Both the position numbers and the translations under genes were made by a program. Below the pieces are notes generated by a model. It was not told the origin of the DNA, made no database searches, and was given only the letters and a program-made list of their open reading frames with translations. From an uncultured Collinsella sp. (lineage in GTDB: Bacteria > Actinomycetota > Coriobacteriia > Coriobacteriales > Coriobacteriaceae), in contig CAUHFS010000017.1 in assembly GCA_959605475.1 (NCBI GenBank), forward strand, positions 1-41,250: DNA of 41,250 nucleotides, in the 5' to 3' direction. This document shows, piece after piece, positions 6,674 through 15,605 of this stretch (position 1 is the stretch's first letter; every line of letters starts with the position of its first letter).

Positions 6674-8098
6674 ATGATAGAGATCGCCGTCAACAACCTC
6701 GTGGCCGCAACAGGGGCCCGAACCGTGACGGGAGAAGTCGATCGGGTATGCCGCGGGTGCGTTATCGACTCGCGCCAGGTCGAGGAAGGGACGATTTTCG
6801 TCGCCTTTCCCGGTGAAAACGTCGACGGCAATGATTTTGCTTCCCGTGCCGTCCAGTCGGGTGCCGGCGCCGTCGTGATGACGCGTGAGCCCGATGCCGA
6901 GTTGGTCTCGCTGGCGCAGGACAAGGGCTGTGCCATCCTGCTGACCGATGATCCCGAGGAGTTTCTGCTGCGTTTGGCGAACGTGTATCGCCTGGAGCTT
7001 GGCTGCCTGGTCGTTGGCATTACCGGTTCCATCGGCAAGACGACGACCAAGGACGTGCTCGCCGCTGTTCTCGCCAAGCGCTATCGTGTCTGGGCCACCA
7101 AGGGCAATTTCAATAACCTGATCGGCATGCCGCTCACGGTGCTTTCCGCTCCGGCCGATACCGAGGTCCTGGTGCTCGAGATGGGCATGAACCATTTCCA
7201 CGAGATCGAGCGCCTGTCCCAGTCCGCCAATCCCAACCTTGCCATCGTGAGCAAAATTGGCACCTCTCATATCGGTATTTTGGGCAGCCGCGAGAACATC
7301 GCCCGCGCTAAGGCCGAGATTGTCCAGGGCATGTGCGCCGCCGGCGACTATTTGCCGCTGCTGGTTTTGGGCGGCGAGGACGACTTTACGCCGTTCATTC
7401 GCGATACGTTCGCCCAGCCTGCTGGTATCGACGTGATGCTGGCCGGCGTCTCGGACGACGATGAGGTCCGTGCCCGCGACATTCGTGTTGATGACGAGGG
7501 CCGTCCGGTCTTTACGCTCGATTTTGGCCAGGGCGAGACGATCGATACCATGCTTGCCATCCCCGGCGTGCAGTCCGTTCCAAATGCCGTTAAGGCCGCC
7601 GCGGTTGCCTATCGCCTGGGCGTGACGCCCGAGCAGATCGATGCTGCCTTTAGGGGCCTCACAATCACCGGTCACCGCCAGGAGATCAAGCGCGCCAAGA
7701 GCGGTGCCCGCGTCATCGATGATTCCTATAACGCCAGTGCCGAATCCATGGCAGCCGGTCTCGACCTGCTGTGCTCGCTTTCGTGCACGGGGTCTCGCAT
7801 GGCGATCCTGGGCGAGATGGGCGAGATGGGCGATGAGGCTCCTCGCATGCATGAGCTCGTGGGCGCCTATGCCGCCGCCAAGAAGCTCGACATGCTGGCG
7901 TGCGTGGGTGGTGAGCTGGCCCAGCTTATGGCCGATGCCGCGCGCATGATGGGTATGGATGAGGACCGCATCCAGGTGTTCTCCGATTATCAGCAGGTGC
8001 TCGACCGCATGGGCGGCGCGCTTGAAAAACATGATGTTGTACTGGTCAAGGGTTCCCGCTTTGTTGAGCTCGACCGCTTTGTGGAAGGTGTGTGCTAG
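6674..8098 (+). CDS. murF: UDP-MurNAc-tripeptide--D-alanyl-D-alanine ligase MurF
   Basis: Adds D-Ala-D-Ala to the UDP-MurNAc tripeptide, using ATP, in the cytosol. The 474-aa protein has the three Mur-ligase domains. The N-terminal substrate domain contains GCVIDSRQVEEGTIFVAFPG. The ATPase domain has the P-loop GITGSIGKTT (Lys122) and MNHFHEIERL, which is typical of MurF. The C-terminal domain has DDSYNASAESM, a MurF signature that sets it apart from MurE. The start has GGGGAG seven bases upstream. mraY begins three bases after the stop, so the two are co-translated. Confidence 0.96.
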   Translation: MIEIAVNNLVAATGARTVTGEVDRVCRGCVIDSRQVEEGTIFVAFPGENVDGNDFASRAVQSGAGAVVMTREPDAELVSLAQDKGCAILLTDDPEEFLLRLANVYRLELGCLVVGITGSIGKTTTKDVLAAVLAKRYRVWATKGNFNNLIGMPLTVLSAPADTEVLVLEMGMNHFHEIERLSQSANPNLAIVSKIGTSHIGILGSRENIARAKAEIVQGMCAAGDYLPLLVLGGEDDFTPFIRDTFAQPAGIDVMLAGVSDDDEVRARDIRVDDEGRPVFTLDFGQGETIDTMLAIPGVQSVPNAVKAAAVAYRLGVTPEQIDAAFRGLTITGHRQEIKRAKSGARVIDDSYNASAESMAAGLDLLCSLSCTGSRMAILGEMGEMGDEAPRMHELVGAYAAAKKLDMLACVGGELAQLMADAARMMGMDEDRIQVFSDYQQVLDRMGGALEKHDVVLVKGSRFVELDRFVEGVC

Positions 8099-8101
8099 CC
8101 C

Positions 8102-9121
8102 ATGTTCGGCAATCCCTCGTATCCAACGTATCAGGCTTTTTTGGGGCTTGGCATCGCCGCCGCCATTGCGCTGCTGCTCATGCCGTGGTGGATCAAGCTG
8201 CTCAAGGTCGAGGGTATCGGCCAGCAGGTTCGTGCCGACGGCCCCAAGCGTCATTTGGTTAAGCAGGGAACGCCCACCATGGGTGGCGTTGTCATCCTCG
8301 TCGCGATCTCGCTGACCTGCCTGCTGATGGGCAAGCTCACCACCGAACTCGTGCTCGTGCTCCTCGCCACGCTGGCGACCGGCGTGCTGGGTCTGATCGA
8401 CGACCTGACCTCCGTTACGCATGGGCGCTCGCTCGGTCTGACGCCCCATGCCAAGATGATCGGCTTAACCATTATCTGTGTCACCTTTACGGTACTTGCC
8501 GTCAACTGGTGCGGCGTCGCCCCCGAGATTCGTTTTCCCGGTGGGTTGACGATCGACCTCGGTGTTCTTTCGACCACCATCTGCGGCCTTTCGTTCCCGT
8601 GGCTCTACATTGTCTTTTGCTGGCTGATGATCGCCGGTCTTTCTAATGCCGTGAACCTGACTGATGGCCTTGACGGTCTTGCTGGCGGCACCTCCATGAT
8701 CGCCATGCTCGCCATGGCTGCCATGGCGTTTTTGCACGGAGACGTGAACCTGTCCATCTTCTGTACCGCGTGTGCCGGTGCCTGCTTGGGCTTTCTGTGG
8801 TTCAACTGCTATCCGGCGAGCATCTTTATGGGCGATACCGGCTCGCTTGCTCTGGGCGCCGCGTTTGCTTGCACGTCCATCATGACCAACACCGAGGTCG
8901 TCTCCCTCATCATCGGCGGCCTGTTTATCGTTGAGACTCTGTCGGTCATGATTCAGGTTGTCTACTTCCACTTTACGCACAAGCGCGTCTTCCTTATGGC
9001 GCCCATCCATCATCATTTCGAAAAGAAGGGTTGGGCCGAGACCAAGGTCGTCATTCGTTTTTGGATTATCGCTGCGGCATTTGGTGCCGTTGGCCTTGCT
9101 CTGTTCTTCCAGTTGGGATAG
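8102..9121 (+). CDS. mraY: Phospho-MurNAc-pentapeptide transferase MraY
   Basis: Polytopic membrane enzyme that transfers phospho-MurNAc-pentapeptide to undecaprenyl phosphate, forming lipid I. The protein is 339 aa with about ten membrane helices. Signatures seen are HLVKQGTPTMGG near residue 45, the catalytic Asp-rich LIDDLTSVTHGRSLGL (about 97-112), NLTDGLDGLAGG (about 182-193), FMGDTGSLALG and the HHHFEKKGW loop near 301. It starts three bases after murF and is followed by murD after nine bases. Confidence 0.97.
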   Translation: MFGNPSYPTYQAFLGLGIAAAIALLLMPWWIKLLKVEGIGQQVRADGPKRHLVKQGTPTMGGVVILVAISLTCLLMGKLTTELVLVLLATLATGVLGLIDDLTSVTHGRSLGLTPHAKMIGLTIICVTFTVLAVNWCGVAPEIRFPGGLTIDLGVLSTTICGLSFPWLYIVFCWLMIAGLSNAVNLTDGLDGLAGGTSMIAMLAMAAMAFLHGDVNLSIFCTACAGACLGFLWFNCYPASIFMGDTGSLALGAAFACTSIMTNTEVVSLIIGGLFIVETLSVMIQVVYFHFTHKRVFLMAPIHHHFEKKGWAETKVVIRFWIIAAAFGAVGLALFFQLG

Positions 9122-9130
9122 TGGTCTTTC

Positions 9131-10537
9131 ATGCCTCTTGCTGATGTCTTTAGCCTGCTCGTTTTGGGTCAGGGCAAATCAGGTCTCGATGTCGCCCGCT
9201 GGGCGCTGGCACATCCCGAGCGCGTAAGCGCCGTTACCGTGTATGGCGGCGGCACCTCTGAGCCCAATGACGCCACGCGTGCGCTCGAGGCTGCTGGTGC
9301 GTCGTTTGTCTATGGGACCGAACAGGTCGAGGGCGCCTATGACGTATGCGTGACGTGCCCGGGCATCTCGGAGTTCTCGGGCTTCTTTAAGGCCGGGCGC
9401 GAGCATGCCGCCCAGATTATGGGTGAGCCAGAGTTTGCCTATCGCCTGTCGCCCGATAACTGGATTGCCATCACGGGCACCAACGGCAAGACGACTACCA
9501 CGTCGCTGACTGATTATCTGCTCAAGGCTGCCGGCGAGGCCAGCGTAGCTGTCGGCAACATCGGCGAGCCGCCGGTCAACGAGATTGACGGCCGAGCCCA
9601 CAACGAGTGGTTTGTGGCTGAGCTCTCGAGCTATCAGATTGCTACGACCACCGAGCTCCACCCTCGTGTGGCTGTGCTGCTCAACATCACTCCCGACCAC
9701 TTGGGCTGGCATAAGAGCCATAAGAACTATGCGCTTGCCAAGATCAAGCTGTTTGACAATATGGTCGATGACGACCTGGTGGTTGTCGACGTCGAAGACG
9801 CCGGCATTCACGAGTTCGATGAGTACATCTATACGCCGGGTCGCCGCATCTGCAAGGTCGCTTTTGACGAGCCCGAGGGTGCAGACGCCGCCTTTGTGCG
9901 CGACGGCAAAATGGTCGTGCGCCTGAAGGGCGTCGAGACCCAGCTTGTCGCCACGTCCGAGCTCAAGATCTCGGGCCATCACAATGTCATCAATGCCTTA
10001 TGTGCTGCCACGGCTGCCTTGGCAGTCGGTGCCGATGTCGATGGTGTCTGCCGCGGTCTGGCCTCGTTCCAGCCGCTCGAGCACCGCGTGGAGCCGTGCG
10101 GCGAGATTGACGGAGTGCGCTACGTCAACGATTCCAAGGCGACCAACACCGACGCGGTCGAGAAGGCACTGACGGCATTTCCCGATGACAACGTGATCTT
10201 GCTGCTCGGCGGTCACGATAAGGGCACGCCGCTCGCGGACTTCGCGCGCGTTGTCATGGATAACGTGCGCTCGGTCGTCTGCTTTGGCGATGCGCGCGAG
10301 CGCTTTACCGCCGCTATGGACGAGGCCGATGTCGATGGCGATGTGGATATCGCCCAAGCGGATGACCTACGCGATGCCGTGGACGTTGCCCGTTCGCTGT
10401 CGAGCCGTGGCGACGTGATCTTACTTTCTCCTGCCTGCTCTTCGTTCGATGAGTTCTCGGGCTATGAGGAGCGCGGCCGCGTGTTTAAGGACTATGTGGC
10501 CCAGCTTGCCGCTGCAGCGAAATCGCAAATGGAATAG
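9131..10537 (+). CDS. murD: UDP-MurNAc-L-alanine--D-glutamate ligase MurD
   Basis: Adds D-glutamate to UDP-MurNAc-L-Ala in the cytosol. The 468-aa protein has a Rossmann-like N-terminal domain (VLGQGKSGLDVARW), the ATPase P-loop GTNGKTTTT (Lys120), ELSSYQI and LNITPDHLGWHKS. The C-terminal domain shows HRVEPCGEIDGVRYVNDSKATN and LSPACSSFDEF, which are MurD signatures. The ATG at 9131 is used; the ribosome site is modest. The ftsW start lies within ten bases of the stop. Confidence 0.96.
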   Translation: MPLADVFSLLVLGQGKSGLDVARWALAHPERVSAVTVYGGGTSEPNDATRALEAAGASFVYGTEQVEGAYDVCVTCPGISEFSGFFKAGREHAAQIMGEPEFAYRLSPDNWIAITGTNGKTTTTSLTDYLLKAAGEASVAVGNIGEPPVNEIDGRAHNEWFVAELSSYQIATTTELHPRVAVLLNITPDHLGWHKSHKNYALAKIKLFDNMVDDDLVVVDVEDAGIHEFDEYIYTPGRRICKVAFDEPEGADAAFVRDGKMVVRLKGVETQLVATSELKISGHHNVINALCAATAALAVGADVDGVCRGLASFQPLEHRVEPCGEIDGVRYVNDSKATNTDAVEKALTAFPDDNVILLLGGHDKGTPLADFARVVMDNVRSVVCFGDARERFTAAMDEADVDGDVDIAQADDLRDAVDVARSLSSRGDVILLSPACSSFDEFSGYEERGRVFKDYVAQLAAAAKSQME

Positions 10538-10546
10538 GGGTTGCCG

Positions 10547-12067
10547 GTGAGAGAGGAGAGCCCCCGACAAGGTATGAGGAGGCCCGACTCGGACCGTGCT
10601 TCCTCGCGGCGTAGCACACCGCGTTCCGGTCGCGGCGGGCAGTCGTTTAGCGAACGCTATATTGCCGGCGTTCCCGCCCGCATCATGCGCCCCCGTTTGA
10701 TATTTATGGCCTGCCTGTTTACTTTGGTGTGCTTTGGCCTGTTGATGGTGTACTCGGCGTCTTCGGTCGAGGCGCTGCACGAGAATGGCTCGGCGACGTT
10801 TTTCCTGGGTCGACAGGCCGCGTTTGCCGTGGTTGGTGTTCTGGCGCTGATTGCCATCGTGCGCGTTTTGCCGGACAGCTGGTTTGGGGAGGATGTGCTT
10901 AGGATCTTCCTTATCGGCATGATGTTCTTGCTTCTGCTGGTGTTCTTGGTGGGAAGCGGCAGCCGTGGCGCCACGCGCTGGCTCAACATCGCCGGTATTC
11001 AGTTCCAGCCTTCCGAGTTTTTAAAGCCATTTGCCATTGCGTATTCGGCCATCATGCTTGATCGCTTCTTTTCGCCCGGTGGCAACATCAACGAATTCCT
11101 TCGCAAGATGGGCATCTACCTGGGAATTTCGCTCTTTCTGATCTTTATCCAGCCCGATTTCGGTACCGTCCTGATCATCCTGTTGACCCTCATGTGCATG
11201 GCGTTGTTTGCGGGTCTCGACCCCAGATTTATCATCGGCGTGATAATCTTCGGCATTCTCGTGATCGTGATTGCGCTTGTCGCAGAGCCGTACCGTATGG
11301 TGCGTATCCAGGTTGCCTTGAACCCTTGGGCCGACGAGTATGGTGACGGCTATCAGGCCACGCTTGCCATCATGGCCTTTGCCTCGGGCGGTCTGTTCGG
11401 CCGTGGCATCGGCAACTCAACCATGAAGTACTCGTATCTGCCCGAGGCGCACAATGACTACATCCTGGCCATCATTGGCGAGGAAGTCGGTTTTGTCGGA
11501 ACCGTGCTGTTCTTCTTGGTGTTTGCGATGCTGATCTACTCGGCGTTTCGCATTGCCGAGCAGGCGACCGATCGTCGGGGCGCGCTCATGGCGTCTGGCT
11601 CCGCGGTCATTCTCGCGGTGCAGTTTTTGATCAATGCGCTGGGCATCCTCAACGTGTTTCCCATGACGGGCAAACCGCTGCCGTTTATTAGCTACGGCGG
11701 TTCGTCGATTATTGTGTCGCTTATGCTTGCCGGTCTGATCCTGCGCGTTTCGTACGAGAGCGCCCGTCGCGATGAGTACGACCGTCGCCGCGAGAGCTTT
11801 GCCGTTATGGATGAGAGTACCGCCGGCGTGCCCCACGTGCGCGGCGAGCGATCTTCGCGTAACGGCTTTACCGTTCTGGATGGCTCTGCGACCGAGCCGG
11901 CAGCCCGTCCACGCCCGCGAACGGCTCCGCAAGGTCGTCCGCAGCGCCCCAGCCCTCGCAGCGCGGGCGGCGGATATAATCGAATCGATTTGAACTCGGA
12001 CCCGTCGGCGCGTTTGCGCACCGACGACCAGGGACCGCGTGTACGAAGGGACTACCATGACCGATAA
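10547..12067 (+). CDS. ftsW: Septal peptidoglycan glycosyltransferase FtsW (SEDS family)
   Basis: Polymerises lipid II at the septum with FtsI. The GTG at 10547 follows AGGGG by six bases and gives 506 aa. A TTG at 10541 touches the AGGGG, and an ATG at 10574 is a third option. The first 45 residues are basic and disordered. About ten membrane helices follow, with SEDS motifs GATRWLNIAGIQFQPSEFLK, the PEAHNDYILAIIGEEVGF loop and GKPLPFISYGGSS. The last 100 residues form a long Arg/Pro-rich cytoplasmic tail with two similar short motifs (ESFAVMDES, NGFTVLDGS). The end overlaps murG by 11 bases. Identity is firm; ftsW rather than rodA is chosen by context. Confidence 0.95.
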   Translation: MREESPRQGMRRPDSDRASSRRSTPRSGRGGQSFSERYIAGVPARIMRPRLIFMACLFTLVCFGLLMVYSASSVEALHENGSATFFLGRQAAFAVVGVLALIAIVRVLPDSWFGEDVLRIFLIGMMFLLLLVFLVGSGSRGATRWLNIAGIQFQPSEFLKPFAIAYSAIMLDRFFSPGGNINEFLRKMGIYLGISLFLIFIQPDFGTVLIILLTLMCMALFAGLDPRFIIGVIIFGILVIVIALVAEPYRMVRIQVALNPWADEYGDGYQATLAIMAFASGGLFGRGIGNSTMKYSYLPEAHNDYILAIIGEEVGFVGTVLFFLVFAMLIYSAFRIAEQATDRRGALMASGSAVILAVQFLINALGILNVFPMTGKPLPFISYGGSSIIVSLMLAGLILRVSYESARRDEYDRRRESFAVMDESTAGVPHVRGERSSRNGFTVLDGSATEPAARPRPRTAPQGRPQRPSPRSAGGGYNRIDLNSDPSARLRTDDQGPRVRRDYHDR

Positions 12068-13172
12068 GATGACCGTTGCTATTGCAGCCGGCGGCACGGC
12101 AGGGCATATCAACCCCGCGCTCGCCTTGGCCGAAGAGCTGCGTGACCGTGGCCACCACGTTGTGTTCGTGGGCCAGTCGCGCAAGCTCGAGGGTCGTCTG
12201 GTCCCCGAGGCTGGGTTTGATTTTGTGCCCATTACGGTTACGGGCTTCGACCGCTCCCGTCCTTGGACGGCGCTGACCTCGCTGTGGCGTGTCAACAAGG
12301 CCAAGCGTGCGCTCGCCAGTCATTTCTCAAAGGTCGGCAAGCCCGATGCCGCCATCGGTTTTGGTGCCTATGTCGAGGTTCCGTTGCTGGGGTGGTGCAA
12401 GGGCGCAGGCGTTCCGTATCTGCTGCATGAGCAGAACTCTGTTCCGGGCCTGGCCAACAAGATGATGAACTCCCACGCCGCCCGCGTGTGCATCTCGGTG
12501 CCGGCAGCGCGTTCGGTCTTTGAGCGCGAAGGTGACCCTGACCACGTGCTCATGACCGGCAACCCCGTACGTCGCTCGGTGATCGAGGGCGATCGCGCTC
12601 GCGGCCGCAAGGCACTTGGCGTTCCCGAGGACGCTACGCTGCTGCTCGTCTTTGGCGGTTCACTTGGCGCCCAGCACCTCAACGAGCGCGTGGCTTCGCT
12701 CAAAAACGAGCTGCTTTCGCGCAAGAACCTCTATGTGTTGCATTCGACGGGTGCCGACGGCTTTGAGGAGACCGAGCGCGCTTTGGCGCTGACGCCCGAG
12801 GAGGCGAAGCGTTACCGCGTCCAGCCTTACATCGACAACATGGGCGACATGCTGGCTGCTGCCGATTTGGTGCTATCGCGTTCGGGCGCATCGAGCGTGG
12901 CCGAGATCGCTGCGCTCGCCGTGCCTTCGGTGCTCGTGCCGTACCCGCATGCGACGGCCGACCACCAAACCACCAATGCCCGTTATCTGGTCGACGCCGG
13001 GGCCGGCGTGCTCTGCGCCGATGCCGATATCGACGGTTCTGCCTTTGCCGATGAGCTGCTGCACCTGGTCGATGACGCGGCGGCACGCGACGCCATGCGT
13101 CAGGCGGCGCGTGGTCTGGCTCAGGATAGGGCCGCCGCTCTTCTGGCGGATGCGGTAGAGGGTTTGCGTTAG
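12057..13172 (+). CDS. murG: Lipid I GlcNAc-transferase MurG
   Basis: Membrane-associated GT28 enzyme that adds GlcNAc to lipid I, making lipid II. The 371-aa protein has the G loop IAAGGTAGHINPALALAEEL at the N-terminus, GFGAYVEVPLL, LLHEQNSVPGLANK, the second G loop FGGSLGAQHLNE and the C-terminal SRSGASSVAEIAAL and PYPHATADHQTTNA motifs for UDP-GlcNAc. The ATG at 12057 has GAAGGG six bases upstream. A GTG at 12039 would add six unlikely residues. It overlaps ftsW by 11 bases, which suggests translational coupling. Confidence 0.97.
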   Translation: MTDKMTVAIAAGGTAGHINPALALAEELRDRGHHVVFVGQSRKLEGRLVPEAGFDFVPITVTGFDRSRPWTALTSLWRVNKAKRALASHFSKVGKPDAAIGFGAYVEVPLLGWCKGAGVPYLLHEQNSVPGLANKMMNSHAARVCISVPAARSVFEREGDPDHVLMTGNPVRRSVIEGDRARGRKALGVPEDATLLLVFGGSLGAQHLNERVASLKNELLSRKNLYVLHSTGADGFEETERALALTPEEAKRYRVQPYIDNMGDMLAAADLVLSRSGASSVAEIAALAVPSVLVPYPHATADHQTTNARYLVDAGAGVLCADADIDGSAFADELLHLVDDAAARDAMRQAARGLAQDRAAALLADAVEGLR

Positions 13173-13269
13173 TTAGACGGGATATCGTCGGTCGCCCTCG
13201 CGCTGATGCGGTAGGTGCGGTACAGTTAACGGGTTACAGGCAGTGTTTACGCAAGGAGTACACGAGCAC

Positions 13270-14688
13270 ATGGCTGATTCCCAGACTGCAACCTCCGCGC
13301 CCGAGTTTAAGAGCGCCCACTTTATCGGTATCGGCGGCGCCGGCATGAGCGGCATCGCCCTCGTTCTGCACGAGCGCGGTTATGCCGTTACCGGCTCCGA
13401 CCTTAAGACGTCACGTTATATCCGCCAGCTTACCCGCGCTGGTGTGAAGGTGCATGTGGGCCATGAGGCCGCCACGATCGACGAGGTCAAGCCCGACGTG
13501 GTTGTTGTGTCCACCGCTATTCCGGAGTCCAACGCTGAACTCGTGCGCGCTCGCGAGCTGGGTATTCCCGTGTGGCCCCGTGCCAAGATGCTCTCTGCTT
13601 TGGGCCACGGCTACACCACCGTCGCTGTTGCCGGCACGCATGGCAAGACCACCACGTCTTCGATGTGCGCCACCATGCTCGACCGCATGGGTCTGGATCC
13701 GAGCTTCTTGATCGGCGGCATCGTCGAGGGCTATGACACGAACGGCAAGAACGGCTCGGGCGACTACTTTGTCGCCGAGGCCGACGAGTCCGACAGCTCC
13801 TTCCTGTTCCTGAACCCCAACGTGGTCATTGTGACCAACGTCGAGGCCGACCACCTCGACCACTACTCGGGTATCGAGGAGATCGAGGCAACTTTCGCCA
13901 AATTCATGAGCCTGGTGGGCGAGGACGGCACCGTCATCGTCTGCGGCGAGGACCCGCATCTGGTCGAGCTCGCCAAGTCGACGGGCCGTCACGTGCTTTC
14001 CTACGGCTTTGCCGAGAGCAACGACATCGTCTGCGTGCACCCGGATGTCAAGGGCATCCAGAGTGACTTTATCGTTCGCTTTGAGGACGGCACTGAGCAC
14101 GCTGTGGAGATCAAGAGCAACCCCGGTCGCCACAACATGCTCAACGCCACGGCGGTGCTCACCGTCGCCCATGTCCTGGGCCTTGACATCGACGCCGCCG
14201 CCAAGGCGCTCTCGAGCTTTGAGGGCGTCCGCCGTCGCTTTACCCACGTGGGCGATATCGATGGCATCACCGTGGTCGATGATTACGGCCATCACCCCAC
14301 CGAGATCAAGGCGACGCTTGCTGCCGCTTCCTCGCTGGGCTACAAGCACGTCGATGTCGTGTTCCAGCCGCACCGCTATTCGCGCCTGCAGGCCCTGTGC
14401 GACGACTTTGCCGATGCATTTGCCAATGCCGATAAACTGCTGCTGATTGATGTGTTCTCGGCTGGCGAGATGCCCATTCCGGGTGTCACCTCTAAGATGC
14501 TCGCTGATACCGTGCGCGCCAAGCATCCTGGCAAGGAGGTCGTGTACTGCTCCAGCCGTCTTGAGCTCAATCAGGAGCTCGAGCAGATGGTGGGCGAGGG
14601 CGACCTGCTGCTCACCATGGGTGCCGGCGACGTTACGACCGTCGGTCCCGAGTTTATCGAGTATCTGACTGCCAAGAAAGACGCTTAA
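13270..14688 (+). CDS. murC: UDP-MurNAc--L-alanine ligase MurC
   Basis: First amino-acid ligase of the peptide stem. The 472-aa protein has the N-terminal FIGIGGAGMSGIALVLHERG motif, the P-loop AGTHGKTTTSSM (about residues 120-131), EADESDSSFLFL, TNVEADHLDHY and the C-terminal DDYGHHPTEIKATL and FQPHRYSR motifs specific to MurC. The ATG at 13270 has AAGGAG about 11 bases upstream; a GTG at 13243 would add nine residues. A 97-base gap separates it from murG, with no terminator. murB follows after five bases. Confidence 0.97.
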   Translation: MADSQTATSAPEFKSAHFIGIGGAGMSGIALVLHERGYAVTGSDLKTSRYIRQLTRAGVKVHVGHEAATIDEVKPDVVVVSTAIPESNAELVRARELGIPVWPRAKMLSALGHGYTTVAVAGTHGKTTTSSMCATMLDRMGLDPSFLIGGIVEGYDTNGKNGSGDYFVAEADESDSSFLFLNPNVVIVTNVEADHLDHYSGIEEIEATFAKFMSLVGEDGTVIVCGEDPHLVELAKSTGRHVLSYGFAESNDIVCVHPDVKGIQSDFIVRFEDGTEHAVEIKSNPGRHNMLNATAVLTVAHVLGLDIDAAAKALSSFEGVRRRFTHVGDIDGITVVDDYGHHPTEIKATLAAASSLGYKHVDVVFQPHRYSRLQALCDDFADAFANADKLLLIDVFSAGEMPIPGVTSKMLADTVRAKHPGKEVVYCSSRLELNQELEQMVGEGDLLLTMGAGDVTTVGPEFIEYLTAKKDA

Positions 14689-14693
14689 GTCTA

Positions 14694-15605
14694 ATGGGTC
14701 TGTTTAACGCCGTCATGGCGCTCTCGGGCATGATCGACACGGATGTGATCGAGGACGAGCGCCTTGCGCGTTATACGAGCTATCGTATCGGCGGCAAGGC
14801 CGACCTCTTTGTGACGTGCCATAGCTATCATGCCCTCCGCCGCGCCGTGGCGGTGCTCGATCGCGAGCAGGTGCCGTGGGTCATCATCGGCAAGGGCTCC
14901 AATCTGCTGGTTGCCGATGGCGGTTATCGCGGTGCCGTCATTTCGCTCGGACGTGAGTTTCAGCGCACGGTTGTTGCCGATGACGGTTGTATGCTGACGG
15001 TCGGTGCGGGCGTGATGTTTGCGCGCCTGGTCAACGATGCCCTGTCGCGTAGCCTCTCGGGCCTTGAGTTTGCCGTTGGCATTCCTGGTTCGGTCGGCGG
15101 TGCGATATCTATGAATGCCGGCACACGGACCGAGTGGATTGGCTCGCTGGTTGAGGATGTCGTAACGTTTGACCCGGCATCCGGTATCAAGCATTATGCG
15201 GGGTCCGAGATCACTTGGGGCTACCGCGAATGTAGCCTTCCCCGCAATGAGATCATCCTCGAGTGCGTGCTCAAGCTTAAACCGGCGCCCAAGGCCGACA
15301 TTCGCGAGCGCATGGAGCGGTACCTTACAAGGCGCAAGCGTACGCAGCCCATGGGTCGCGCATCCTGCGGGTCTGTCTTTCGCAACCCGCCCGATGCGAG
15401 TGTGGGCAAGCTTATCGAGGATTGTGGATTAAAGGGTTTTTCGATTGGCGGCGCGGAAGTTTCGCCCGTTCACGCTAATTTTATCGTTAATAACGGAACT
15501 GCCTCGGCCGATGACGTTGCCGCGGTTATTAGACATGTGCACGGAAAGGTGAGGGAGGCGTATGGCATCGAGCTCAGACCGGAAGTTAAATTCCTCGGCT
15601 TCTAG
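14694..15605 (+). CDS. murB: UDP-N-acetylenolpyruvoylglucosamine reductase MurB
   Basis: FAD/NADPH enzyme that makes UDP-MurNAc. The 303-aa protein shows the FAD-binding TSYRIGGKADLF (about residues 28-39), IGKGSNLLVADGGYRG, GIPGSVGGAISMNAG and ASCGSVFRNP with the catalytic serine of the Gram-positive type. GKLIEDCGLKG, VSPVHANFIVN and a C-terminal glutamate in ELRPEVKFLG follow. Start codons at 14694, 14715 and 14730 are all possible; 14694 is five bases after murC. The last 44 bases overlap ftsQ. Confidence 0.96.
   Translation: MGLFNAVMALSGMIDTDVIEDERLARYTSYRIGGKADLFVTCHSYHALRRAVAVLDREQVPWVIIGKGSNLLVADGGYRGAVISLGREFQRTVVADDGCMLTVGAGVMFARLVNDALSRSLSGLEFAVGIPGSVGGAISMNAGTRTEWIGSLVEDVVTFDPASGIKHYAGSEITWGYRECSLPRNEIILECVLKLKPAPKADIRERMERYLTRRKRTQPMGRASCGSVFRNPPDASVGKLIEDCGLKGFSIGGAEVSPVHANFIVNNGTASADDVAAVIRHVHGKVREAYGIELRPEVKFLGF

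Noticed and set aside
6551..8449. Open minus-strand frame of 632 codons across murF and mraY
   Set aside because: Antisense to two certain genes; His/Gln/Arg-rich translation typical of GC-rich shadows.
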